Shown: one piece after another, positions 1-7,981 of the stretch | Numbering within the stretch: the first letter of the stretch is position 1 | How the letters are laid out: every line of letters starts with the position of its first letter | Assembly: GCF_003635165.1 (NCBI RefSeq) | Contig: NZ_ML058599.1 | Span: 62,001 to 126,000, forward strand | Source: Burkholderia sp. Nafp2/4-1b | Lineage (GTDB): Bacteria; Pseudomonadota; Gammaproteobacteria; Burkholderiales; Burkholderiaceae | Direction: 5' to 3' | Length of the DNA stretch: 64,000 nt | Notes under the pieces: generated by a model | Seen by the model: only the letters and a program-made list of their open reading frames with translations | Database searches by the model: none | Told to the model about the DNA's origin: nothing | Position numbers and translations under genes: made by a program

Positions 1-961
1 ACAAGCCGGACCTGAGCTTCATCGAGGCCGCGTGCCGGTCGATTGCGCCGGTGCTGAAGAAGGGCGATCTGGTGGTGCTGGAATCGACTTCGCCGGTCGG
101 TGCGACCGAAAGGATGGCCGCGTGGCTCGCGGCCCAGCGCCCGGACCTCACGTTTCCGCAACACGCGGGCGAGCGCTCGGACATCCGTATCGCGCATTGT
201 CCGGAGCGCGTGCTGCCGGGCCACGTGGTGCGCGAACTCGTGGAAAACGATCGCGTGATCGGCGGCATGACGCGCAAATGCGGCGCCCGTGCGCAAGAGC
301 TGTACGCGGTATTCGTGCGCGGCGAGTGCATTCTGACCGACGCGCGCACGGCCGAAATGTGCAAGCTCACCGAAAACTCGTTTCGCGACGTGAACATCGC
401 GTTCGCGAACGAACTGTCGGTGATCTGCGACCAGCTCGACATCAACGTGTGGGAACTGATCCGGCTGGCAAACCGCCATCCGCGGGTCAGCGTGCTCCAG
501 CCGGGGCCGGGTGTGGGCGGGCATTGCATCGCGGTCGATCCGTGGTTTATCGTCGATTCGGCACCGGAACACGCGCGCCTGATTCGCACGGCGCGCACCG
601 TGAACGACGAGAAGCCGCACTTCGTGTACGAGCGCGTGCGAAGGGCTGCGAGCCGGTGATCGCGTGCCTGGGTGTGGCGTTCAAGGCCGATATCGACGAT
701 CTGCGCGAGAGTCCGGCGATGGAGATCGTCGAGGCGCTGGCAGAGAACACCGGCGCGACGCTGCTGGTCGTCGAGCCGAATATCGATGCGCTGCCGGCGT
801 CACTCGAAGGAAAGGCCACGCTATGCGAGCTCAACACGGCGCTGGCCGACGCGGACGTGATCGTGATCCTCGTCGATCACACGCCGTTCCGGCGCATGGA
901 TGCCGTGCGGTTGCAGACCAAGGTCGTGATCGACACGCGCGGCGTGCTGGCGCACGGGTAA
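1..961 (+). pseudogene. wecC: UDP-N-acetyl-D-mannosamine dehydrogenase, 5'-truncated by window edge and frameshifted
   Basis: WecC oxidises UDP-ManNAc to UDP-ManNAcA with NAD in the cytoplasm, supplying a uronic acid sugar for surface polysaccharide. Reading frame 3 from the first bases gives the family core: an LESTSPVG stretch, CPERVLPG, TENSFRDVNIAFANEL and the catalytic-cysteine motif GVGGHCIAVDPWF, all very close to E. coli WecC. That frame stops at 657-659. The C-terminal domain continues in frame 2 from about 645 (IACLGVAFK, DDLRESPAM, then ILVDHTPF) and ends at 961. Joining them needs a frame change near 635-655, where the linker also looks shorter than in E. coli. The N-terminal ninety or so residues lie before the window. 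The flippase gene follows within about 20 bases, so the two are probably co-transcribed. I cannot tell a true frameshift mutation from a consensus error. The family call is firm. Confidence 0.8.
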
Positions 962-982
962 CGGGTGCGATACGCGAAAGCC

Positions 983-2266
983 ATGATGCGGAACGTCGAT
1001 GTCAGGAAGCTGCTGGGTCGTCTCGAGGCGCTCGTCTGCACGGGGGCGCCGGGCCTTTATCGCGTGCTGACGTTCTGGGTCATTCAGCGGCTCTATTCGC
1101 TGGACGAACTCGGGCATGCGGCGTCCAACCTGTCGATCGCGCAGATGATCGGCTTTTTTACGGCCATCGGCTGGGCGACGCTGATCCTGGTGCGCGTGCC
1201 GGCGAGCGACGGGAAACGCGCGGCGTGTGCCGAGTTCTATTCGCTGGTGTCGATGGCGGGATGGACTGCCGTGGTCGCCACGCTGGCGTGCGTGCTGGTG
1301 TCCGCCACCCGTCTCGCCGCATTCGATCTCGGCGGTGTGGTCGCGCTGATGTGGGGCTGGACCGTATATCAGCTCGCGCGGCACTTCTTCGTGTCGTATC
1401 GCCGCTACCGGATCACGATCGCATTCGACTGCGTGCTGATCGCCGGTTCCTGCGCGCTGCTCTGGATCGGCACGCGTCGAGGCTATTCCGCGTCGCTGTG
1501 CCTGGCCATCGTGCTGATCGCGGTGGCGGCCACGATGTTCGTCGCGATCGGCAAGCCGGAGCGACGTGCGCTGTCGATGCGCATCGACGTGAAGGGGCTG
1601 CAGTTCGGGCTGACCAATTTCCTGTCCGGCGGCATCGCGCTCGTGACCGTGCCGGCGGCGAAGGCGATGTGCGGCGCGGCGTTTGCGGGGACGCTGTCGC
1701 TGTTCTCGTCGGTGATCGCGATCGGCAATCTGCTGCCGCGCGCCATTTCGATCGCGCAACTGCCCGATCTCGTGCGGCGGAAGAAGGACAAGGTCCGGCT
1801 CGATGCGACGCTGAGCGCGATGCGCCGCGACATCGGCCTGTCGAATCTGGTCGTGCTCGTTGCGAACCTCGTCGTCGTCGCGGGACTGACCTACCGCTAC
1901 GGCCACGAAGGCGGCGCACACTTGGTGCTTGCGGGCGGCGTGCTGCTGGCGATCCAGTGCGGGGCCGGCGTGCTCGGTGTCGTCGGCAGCAACGTGATGA
2001 TGGCGTTCGAGAAGAGTGCCGTCACGGCGCGCATCAACATCGGCACGTCGACGCTGTTCGTCGCGCTGTTCGGCGGCAGCGTCGCGATTGGCGGTGAAGC
2101 CGGGTTCTTCTGCTTGCTGGCGTCCGCGCTCGTCGTCACGCTGATCCGCAACGGGATCGTCGTGATGCAGGCGAGGCGCGTGTGCGCGGCGTATGCGGCA
2201 TCGCTTGCGGCGGCGAATGCAGTCGATCCGGCGGCGGGTTCCGCAGCATCCGGAGCGCGCTCATGA
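983..2266 (+). CDS. polysaccharide flippase-like membrane protein (Wzx/MATE-type)
   Basis: Probable inner-membrane translocase for lipid-linked polysaccharide units. The protein is about 427 residues and almost entirely hydrophobic helices separated by short basic loops, in the size range of Wzx/PST flippases. An early amphipathic stretch (GLYRVLTFWVIQRLYSLDEL) resembles the first helix of PST exporters. I see no catalytic motif. The start is placed at 983 (ATG ATG). A GTG at 965 is the alternative, and neither has a strong ribosome-binding site. The stop at 2264-2266 overlaps the next start in an ATGA junction, so the pair is translationally coupled. The position between a nucleotide-sugar dehydrogenase and a polymerase-like gene supports the flippase role. 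Family membership is inferred from hydropathy and context more than from a diagnostic motif. Confidence 0.7.
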   Translation: MMRNVDVRKLLGRLEALVCTGAPGLYRVLTFWVIQRLYSLDELGHAASNLSIAQMIGFFTAIGWATLILVRVPASDGKRAACAEFYSLVSMAGWTAVVATLACVLVSATRLAAFDLGGVVALMWGWTVYQLARHFFVSYRRYRITIAFDCVLIAGSCALLWIGTRRGYSASLCLAIVLIAVAATMFVAIGKPERRALSMRIDVKGLQFGLTNFLSGGIALVTVPAAKAMCGAAFAGTLSLFSSVIAIGNLLPRAISIAQLPDLVRRKKDKVRLDATLSAMRRDIGLSNLVVLVANLVVVAGLTYRYGHEGGAHLVLAGGVLLAIQCGAGVLGVVGSNVMMAFEKSAVTARINIGTSTLFVALFGGSVAIGGEAGFFCLLASALVVTLIRNGIVVMQARRVCAAYAASLAAANAVDPAAGSAASGARS

Positions 2267-3513
2267 GCGCGGCGATTCGAGCGCCGGCGATTGCGCCGTG
2301 CGTCCGTTCACGGGTCGCGGACGCGGGCGCCGGCCTGCTGGCGCTCGCGTATGTCGTCTTCTGCGTGAGCGACACGCTGCTCACGCTCGACGACCCGCGC
2401 TCGCAGACCGTCAAGATGGGCGCGTTCGGCCTGGTGTTCGCCGCGATCCTTCTGCGCCCGCGTTTTCATCGGCTGGCCGGCGTCGCGCTTCCCGTCGCCG
2501 TGTCGCTCTGCATCGGGATGCTGCTGTCGTTCAACGCGGACGCAGGCATCGAGGAACTCGTCCGCTTCCTTTTTCCGGTGGCGATCACGGTGGCGATCTT
2601 CCCGTATCGCGACCGGCTCGACGTACTGCTCAAGACTTTCATCGGCGTGGTCGTGAGCAACGATCTGTTCCAGCTGTATTTCTACGTGTCGTATGCGACG
2701 GGGTTGCCGCTGCTCATGCCGGTGCGGATCGACTCCGGATTGTTCCTGCGCGCGCAGGGCTGGATGGGGTTCTTTTCCGAATTCAGCTTCATCAACTTCT
2801 GCGCGTTCCTGCTGTGCCGCCGGTACTGGTCCAGTCGTCGCGCCGCGCTTGCGTCCTGGGGCTTCCTGCTCTTCGGCTTGCTCGGATTCTCGTTCAAGCT
2901 GTTCGCGGTACTGGCCGTGTATCCGTTCGTCGGGAATGTTCGGGACGTGCGCGCGTGGCTGGCCGCCGCCGGCATCGCGGGCGGGATGCTGGTACTTGCG
3001 GCGACGGGCGTCCTCGATTCATTGCTGAAGGTGGGCATGGCGAAGATCCTGTTCTACGTCGTCGCGGGCAACTCGGCGCGCGCGGAGTCCTATCGCGTGA
3101 TGTTCGAGTCGATCGGCAACGGCAATCTGCTCGGCGAAGGCCTGGGCAGCTTCGGCGGACCGGCTTCGGTGAAATTCGCTTCGCCGCTGTATCAGCTCTA
3201 TCGCTTCGACTGGTACGGGCTCGGCGGCCTGTTGAAGACCACCGACACGTTCTACCCGCATCTGTTCGTCGAGATGGGCGTGTTCGGCGCGATCGCCTGG
3301 CTTGCGTTCGTGCTTGCTTACGGGCAGGGGCGGCGCAAGCCGACCGTGTGGCTGTACATCGTCGGCGCGTTCTGCTTCGACAACATCTTTTCGATGGCGT
3401 TTGTGTCGCCGTCTTACGTATTTTCCGCGCTGCTGGTCATGTATGCGTTCTCGTGGGGGCGGCCGGGTGCCGCTTCCGCGGATCGCGGCGGCGCGGCGCA
3501 AGGACGCTCATGA
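2263..3513 (+). CDS. O-antigen polymerase/ligase-like membrane protein (Wzy-like)
   Basis: Likely polymerises or ligates polysaccharide repeat units at the periplasmic face. About 416 residues with some ten hydrophobic segments. A larger hydrophilic loop lies in the C-terminal half (around NSARAESYRVMFESIGNG, then LGEGLGSFGG), as expected for the long periplasmic loop of Wzy/WaaL proteins. The start ATG at 2263 overlaps the flippase stop by four bases. Longer in-frame starts upstream lie inside the flippase gene and are less likely. The next gene begins at 3510, again overlapping the stop by four bases, so flippase, polymerase and glycosyltransferase form a tightly coupled set. Wzy proteins have little sequence conservation, so the call rests on topology, loop placement and neighbours. 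Confidence 0.7.
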   Translation: MSAAIRAPAIAPCVRSRVADAGAGLLALAYVVFCVSDTLLTLDDPRSQTVKMGAFGLVFAAILLRPRFHRLAGVALPVAVSLCIGMLLSFNADAGIEELVRFLFPVAITVAIFPYRDRLDVLLKTFIGVVVSNDLFQLYFYVSYATGLPLLMPVRIDSGLFLRAQGWMGFFSEFSFINFCAFLLCRRYWSSRRAALASWGFLLFGLLGFSFKLFAVLAVYPFVGNVRDVRAWLAAAGIAGGMLVLAATGVLDSLLKVGMAKILFYVVAGNSARAESYRVMFESIGNGNLLGEGLGSFGGPASVKFASPLYQLYRFDWYGLGGLLKTTDTFYPHLFVEMGVFGAIAWLAFVLAYGQGRRKPTVWLYIVGAFCFDNIFSMAFVSPSYVFSALLVMYAFSWGRPGAASADRGGAAQGRS

Positions 3514-4502
3514 AAATTCTCGTCGTCACCAACATGTATCTCGACAGCAACCGCGCGAACCCGTGGCAAGGCGTATTCGTGACCGAGCAGGTCGACGCGC
3601 TGCGGCGTTCCGGCAATTGCACGGTCGACGTGCTGGTCATCGAAGGGTATCGCGACAAGGCGGAGTACCTGCGATCGATCGGTCAGGTGTGGAAGGCGGC
3701 CCGAGCGGGCCGGTACGACGTCGTGCATTACCACTTCGGCCTGAGCGCGTGCTCGGCGCCGCTGGTTCGATTGTTCACGAATGCCAGGGTCGTCATCACG
3801 TTCCACGGAACGGACATTCTCGGCCCGAGATGGATGCGGGCGGTGTCGAAATCGATGGCCTGCTTCGCACATGCCTGTATCGGCGTGAGTGCGGAAATCT
3901 CGTCGCACCTGTTTCGGCTGTGCGGTCGCGTCGCGACGATTCCGTGCGGCGTCGACGAAGCGGTCTTCGTCGCGCGTCGCGACGACGCACGCCCGGCCGC
4001 CGCCGTGCCGATCGTCGTCTTTCCATCGTCGCCGAAGCGTCCGGAGAAGAACTATCCGCTGTTTTCGCAGGTATTGCGGCAGCTTTCGGAACAGCACGGC
4101 ATCGAGGTGCAGGAGCGGCATATCGACGGTCTCGACCGCGACGAAGTGCGTGACCTGCTCGCACGCGCCGCGTGCCTGCTGATGACGTCGACCCGGGAGG
4201 GATCGCCGCAATCGGTCAAGGAGGCGATGGCGCTCGACCTGCCGGTCGTGTCGGTCGACGTGGGCAACGTGCGCCAGCTGCTCGACGGCGTGTCGCCGGG
4301 CATGGTGGTGTTCGACCACGATACCGGCCGCCTCACGAACGAGCTTGCCGACGTGTTGAACGCGGGCGTGCGATCCAACGGGCGCGAGAAGCTCGAGTCG
4401 CTCGGGTATTTCTCCTCCGATGTGTCGGCGCGACTCATGGCGCTGTATGCATCGATTCACCGACGATCTCGATTTGTCCGGAATGCTTCGGATAACCAAT
4501 AA
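3510..4502 (+). CDS. GT4-type glycosyltransferase
   Basis: A cytoplasmic GT-B glycosyltransferase that would add a sugar from a nucleotide donor to the lipid-linked acceptor. 330 residues, a little short for the family. The N-terminal Rossmann half opens with ILVVTNMYLDSNRANPWQGVF and has HYHFGLSA and ITFHGTDI, typical of the acceptor domain. The C-terminal half has the family EX7E region (STREGSPQSVKEAMALDLPV, around residues 230-250), which binds the donor nucleotide sugar. The start ATG at 3510 overlaps the stop of the polymerase gene. The next gene follows after 17 bases with an AAGGA site. Donor and acceptor cannot be read from sequence. The upstream WecC hints that ManNAcA may be part of the repeat unit. 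Confidence 0.85.
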   Translation: MKILVVTNMYLDSNRANPWQGVFVTEQVDALRRSGNCTVDVLVIEGYRDKAEYLRSIGQVWKAARAGRYDVVHYHFGLSACSAPLVRLFTNARVVITFHGTDILGPRWMRAVSKSMACFAHACIGVSAEISSHLFRLCGRVATIPCGVDEAVFVARRDDARPAAAVPIVVFPSSPKRPEKNYPLFSQVLRQLSEQHGIEVQERHIDGLDRDEVRDLLARAACLLMTSTREGSPQSVKEAMALDLPVVSVDVGNVRQLLDGVSPGMVVFDHDTGRLTNELADVLNAGVRSNGREKLESLGYFSSDVSARLMALYASIHRRSRFVRNASDNQ

Positions 4503-4519
4503 TGAGATAAAGGAATGTA

Positions 4520-5284
4520 ATGAACCGCACCGAGTTATTTTCGTGCTCGATTCATCTGATGACGATGAACGATACGGTGGCCTGGATTGGCACGAGAGTC
4601 GATAAACGTCAGTTCACGCAACATGCTGCCGTCAACGTCGCGAAGATCGTCAATCTTCAGCGCGATGCGCAGCTCGCCGCGTCGATCCGCGAATGCGACA
4701 TCGTCAACGTCGACGGCATGGGGGTGGTGTGGGGCGCGCGGTTGCTCGGCATTCCGGTTCCGGAGCGCGTCGCCGGCGTGGATCTGTTCGAGCGTCTGCT
4801 GGCACTGGCCGAAACGAAAGGTCTGCCGGTGTACCTGCTGGGCGCGACACAGGAAGTGGTCGAGCGGGTTGCCGCGGTGGCGGCGGAGCGCTATCCGCGG
4901 CTGCCGATCGCCGGATATCACCACGGCTATTTCTGGGACGACGAACAGGCGGTCGTGGACGACATTCGCCGCTCGGGCGCGCGATTGCTGTTCGTCGCAA
5001 TCACGTCGCCGCACAAGGAAAAGTTCATCAATCGATGGAAGTCGCAGTTGGGCGTCGATTTCGTGATGGGCGTCGGCGGGACGTTCGACGTGGTGGCCGG
5101 AAAGGTGAAGCGGGCGCCGCTGTGGATGCAGCGCAGCGGCCTGGAATGGGCGTTCCGGGTGATCCAGGAGCCGGGACGGATGTGGAAGCGCTACCTGTCG
5201 ACCAACATCCGGTTCCTGATGATGCTGACGGGCGCTTACGTGTCGCGCGTGTTGCGGCGCAAGGGTGCGGTCGATGCGCGGTAA
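4520..5284 (+). CDS. WecG/TagA/CpsF-family glycosyltransferase (GT26)
   Basis: GT26 enzymes transfer N-acetylmannosamine, ManNAcA or related sugars to a polyprenyl-diphosphate-linked acceptor at the membrane. 254 residues, full length for the family. Family marks are the NVDGMGVVWGAR box at about residue 57, the V-A-G-V-D-L-F segment, VYLLGATQE, and the conserved VGVGGTFDVVAGKVKRAP stretch followed by GLEWAFR. A basic C-terminal tail (WKRYLSTNIRFLM) is typical of the membrane-binding appendage. The ATG at 4520 has an AAGGA site. The ORF overlaps the following lyase gene by 11 bases. Presence of both wecC and a WecG-type enzyme suggests ManNAcA as a component, which is an inference. Confidence 0.9.
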   Translation: MNRTELFSCSIHLMTMNDTVAWIGTRVDKRQFTQHAAVNVAKIVNLQRDAQLAASIRECDIVNVDGMGVVWGARLLGIPVPERVAGVDLFERLLALAETKGLPVYLLGATQEVVERVAAVAAERYPRLPIAGYHHGYFWDDEQAVVDDIRRSGARLLFVAITSPHKEKFINRWKSQLGVDFVMGVGGTFDVVAGKVKRAPLWMQRSGLEWAFRVIQEPGRMWKRYLSTNIRFLMMLTGAYVSRVLRRKGAVDAR

Positions 5285-6031
5285 CGCCGTGCTGGCGGCA
5301 TGCGTGCTCGTCGTTGTCGGGTGCCACGCGGGCCCGCAACGTGGCTTGCCGGAGGCATCGCATTTCTATCGGTCGGATTGGGCGAGCGGCATCGACCCGC
5401 GGCTCCGTCTGCAGGAACCGGCGCCGCAGAACATCACGATCGGCGAACTGCCGCGTGTTCCCGGCACGCTGCTGAAGGTGACGATGCAGCGCTCGCAGAA
5501 CTTTGGCGGCGTGGCGAGCGGAACCCCGCGTTCGGAGATCAGCTTCTTCCCCGTGTTTCGCTTCGTCAACGGACGCGACTACGAAGTGCGCTGGTCGACG
5601 GTGATTCCCGCCGACTACCGGTTTGATGCTCGACAACCGGAACTCATCGCGCAGTTGCATCAGGGCGGCAACGACGGGTCGCCACCATTCGCGTTGCTGC
5701 TGAACGACGGGAAATATGAGGTCGACGTGCGTGGTGCACCGGGCGCGCCGAGCCGTCGTTCGCGTTCGGCGACCCGGCGGCGGACCGCGGAAAACCGGTC
5801 CGGTGGGTGCTGCGGTATCGGCCAGACGATCGCGGCATTCACGCGTTGACCGAAGTGTTTCGGAACGACGAACGTGTGGTGCATGCCGCGGGTGTACCCA
5901 ACGCGTTTCCAAATGATCGCCACGCGTATTTCAAGCTCGGTCTCTACAAATGGTGGTGGAAGACGCGCGCGTCCGATGCGGCCGAGCGGACGATGTATTA
6001 CGGCGACATCGAGATGAAGGAATTGCGATAG
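5274..6031 (+). pseudogene. polysaccharide lyase-like lipoprotein, frameshifted
   Basis: A secreted or lipid-anchored polysaccharide lyase of the kind often encoded at the end of exopolysaccharide clusters, which trims or releases polymer in the periplasm. The ATG at 5274 gives a short signal ending in a lipobox-like VVVGC. The first frame covers EISFFPVFRFVNGRDYEVRW, HQGGNDGSPPFALLLNDGKY and then loses sense near 5740-5752. Frame 2 resumes exactly there with PSFAFGDPAADRGKPVRWVL, then FPNDRHAYFKLGLYKWWWK and a normal stop at 6029-6031. The KLGLYKWWWK segment is typical of the PF14099-type lyase fold. Two partial ORFs therefore belong to one gene of about 250 residues with a single frame change. 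Whether it is inactive or a consensus error is open. The family call is moderately secure. Confidence 0.65.
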
Positions 6032-6101
6032 CCGCCCGCCCGCTCGCCAGCGAGCCGACGCCGCGTTCACGCACGCGTCGCCGGCCGCCTGCCATCCCGC
6101 A

Positions 6102-7118
6102 TCAACCTTCCCGGAAAATCCCGCTATACGCGCTCAACGCCGGCACCCCGCCGAGATGCGCATACAGCACCTTCGACCCCGGCTCGAATTCCCCGCGCCG
6201 CACCTTGTCGATCATCCCGTGCATCGATTTCCCTTCATAGACGGGATCGGTCAGCATCCCTTCCAGCCGCGCACACAGACGAATCGCCTCCAGCGTGCCG
6301 TCGTTCGGCAGCCCGTACTCCGGCCCGGCATAGCGCGTGTCGAGCACCACGTCCTTCTCTTCGATGTCGCGCCCCAGGCCGACCAGCTCGGCCGTGTGCC
6401 GTGCGATCCGCGTGACCTGCTCGTGCGTGCGCTCGGGCGTCGCCGACGCGTCGATGCCGATCACGCGATCCGCGCGTCCGTCGGCCGCGAAGCCGACGAC
6501 CATCCCCGCCTGCGTGCTGCCCGTCACCGAGCAGACCACGACGTAATCGAACTTGAAACCGAGCTGCGCTTCCTGCTCGCGCACTTCCTCCGCGAAGCCG
6601 ACGAAGCCGAGCCCGCCGAGCGGATGCTCGGAACAGCCGGCCGGAATCGGATACGGCTTGCCGCCCGCCTGGCGCACGCTTTCCATCGCGTCTTCCCAAC
6701 TGCGGCGAATGCCGATGTCGAAGCCGTCGGAAACGAGCCGCACGTCGGCGCCCATCATCCGCGACAGCTGGATATTGCCGACGCGGTCGTACACCGGATC
6801 CTCGTAGTTGACCCAGTGCTCCTGCACGAGCACGCACTTCATTCCGAGATGCGCGGCGACGGCGGCGACCTGGCGGGTCTGGTTCGACTGCACGCCGCCG
6901 ATCGACACGAGCGTGTCGGCGCCCTGTGCGAGCGCATCGGGGATCAGGTATTCGAGCTTGCGCGTCTTGTTGCCGCCGAATGCGAGGCCGCTGTTGCAGT
7001 CCTCGCGCTTCGCATACAGCTCGACCTTGCCGCCGAGATGCGCGCTCAGGCGCTTGAGCGGCTGGATCGGCGTCGGGCCGAACGTGAGCGGATAACGGGG
7101 GAAACGTTGCAGGTTCAT
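6102..7118 (-). CDS. acdS: 1-aminocyclopropane-1-carboxylate (ACC) deaminase
   Basis: A cytoplasmic PLP enzyme that opens ACC, the plant ethylene precursor, to 2-oxobutyrate and ammonia. 338 residues, the standard length. The PLP lysine is K51 (GGNKTRK), S78 is in GVQSNQ, and Y294 is present. E295 and L322, the pair that separates true ACC deaminases from D-cysteine desulfhydrases, are both present, so the activity call is strong. It is transcribed away from acdR across a 191-base AT-rich region, the arrangement known for Lrp-controlled acdS in Proteobacteria. The product 2-oxobutyrate could feed the pyruvate-dehydrogenase-like E1 encoded just beyond acdR. Nothing is truncated. Confidence 0.97.
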   Translation of the reverse strand: MNLQRFPRYPLTFGPTPIQPLKRLSAHLGGKVELYAKREDCNSGLAFGGNKTRKLEYLIPDALAQGADTLVSIGGVQSNQTRQVAAVAAHLGMKCVLVQEHWVNYEDPVYDRVGNIQLSRMMGADVRLVSDGFDIGIRRSWEDAMESVRQAGGKPYPIPAGCSEHPLGGLGFVGFAEEVREQEAQLGFKFDYVVVCSVTGSTQAGMVVGFAADGRADRVIGIDASATPERTHEQVTRIARHTAELVGLGRDIEEKDVVLDTRYAGPEYGLPNDGTLEAIRLCARLEGMLTDPVYEGKSMHGMIDKVRRGEFEPGSKVLYAHLGGVPALSAYSGIFREG

Positions 7119-7309
7119 CGACAGGCTCCGGATGACGGTGGACGGGAATTCGAATCGTTCGGGAGCGGCCGTCGAGCCGTGTCCCGATGTAAAAATGATA
7201 GGGATGACCGCGCGAAATGAGCTTGCGAAATAAATAACGGGGACCTACGTTATCGATGTGATGATGAGATTTTGAATAATTTCGATTCGTAAAAGTGATT
7301 GGAGGCGCA
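7119..7309. promoter_or_regulatory. divergent acdS-acdR promoter region
   Basis: A 191-base gap between two divergent starts, much richer in A/T than the flanking genes, with runs such as GAAATAAATAACG and TTTTGAATAATTTCG. In known acdR-acdS systems the Lrp-type AcdR binds here and senses ACC. I could not place a defined Lrp box or -10/-35 pair with confidence. AcdR has a clear GGAGG site at 7301-7305. Confidence 0.7.
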
Positions 7310-7810
7310 ATGAAATTAGATCGCCGCAGCACGCAGCCGGCCGACGCCGCGCCGGTGCTCGATCGCATCGATCGCGCGATCCTGCGGCAATTGCAGCAGG
7401 ACGCATCGATTTCGAACGTGAGCCTTGCCGCGAAGGTGAAGCTGAGTGCGCCGGCGTGTCTGCGGCGCGTCGAGCGGCTTAAGGAAATGGGATTGATCCG
7501 CGGCATCGTCGCGTTGCTCGACCCGAAGCCGCTCGGTGCCGGGATGCTGGTCGTGATCGGCTTCGTGCTCGATCGTTCGACCCCCGAGGGATTCGCCGAA
7601 TTCGAGAAGGCCGCGCAGAAAGTATCGGGATGCGTGGAATGCCACGTGGTGACCGGCGAATTCGATTACTTCATGCTGGTCCGCACGCGCGACAACGAGA
7701 GCTTCAATCGCCTGCATGCCGAACAATTGCTGTACCTGCCCGGTGTGCGGCAGGTGCGCTCGTTCATGGTGCTGAAGGAGATTCTGTCGACGCATGCGCT
7801 GCCGGTGTAG
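7310..7810 (+). CDS. acdR: Lrp/AsnC-family activator of ACC deaminase
   Basis: A cytoplasmic DNA-binding regulator of about 166 residues. The N-terminal AsnC-type winged helix-turn-helix spans roughly residues 15-60 (ILRQLQQDASISNVSLAAK, then RRVERLKEMGLIRG). The C-terminal ligand-binding RAM domain includes VVTGEFDYFMLVRTRD and ends KEILSTHALPV. The ATG at 7310 is chosen because GGAGG sits five bases upstream; a GTG at 7295 would place that site inside the gene. It lies divergent to acdS, the usual position of acdR, so acdS is its expected target. It is paralogous to the Lrp regulator at 10877, which lies divergent to another 2-oxoacid gene. Confidence 0.93.
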   Translation: MKLDRRSTQPADAAPVLDRIDRAILRQLQQDASISNVSLAAKVKLSAPACLRRVERLKEMGLIRGIVALLDPKPLGAGMLVVIGFVLDRSTPEGFAEFEKAAQKVSGCVECHVVTGEFDYFMLVRTRDNESFNRLHAEQLLYLPGVRQVRSFMVLKEILSTHALPV

Positions 7811-7925
7811 CGCACGGTGACGCGGTTGACCGCGCATGCTGCGTGGGCGGCATGCGGGCAACGGCAATGAAGGGGGGAAGAGCGGGAGGGAAGCGCTAAT
7901 GAAGCGCGAAAGAAGCGGTGCGGAA

Positions 7926-7959
7926 GCGGAGCGCGCCGCCGCGAAGGGCCGCGCTCCGC
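7926..7959. terminator. possible hairpin terminator between convergent acdR and E1 genes
   Basis: Arms GCGGAGCGCG and CGCGCTCCGC pair perfectly over ten bases with a 14-base loop. The hairpin sits between the stop codons of two convergent genes. There is no T-run on either side, so intrinsic termination is only a suggestion. Confidence 0.4.
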
Positions 7960-7981
7960 GCTGAAAACGACTAGCCCACGC

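Noticed and set aside
664..2097. ORF of 477 residues overlapping the flippase gene
   Set aside because: Very arginine-rich, out of frame with the membrane protein, which has normal hydropathy and coupling with its neighbours.
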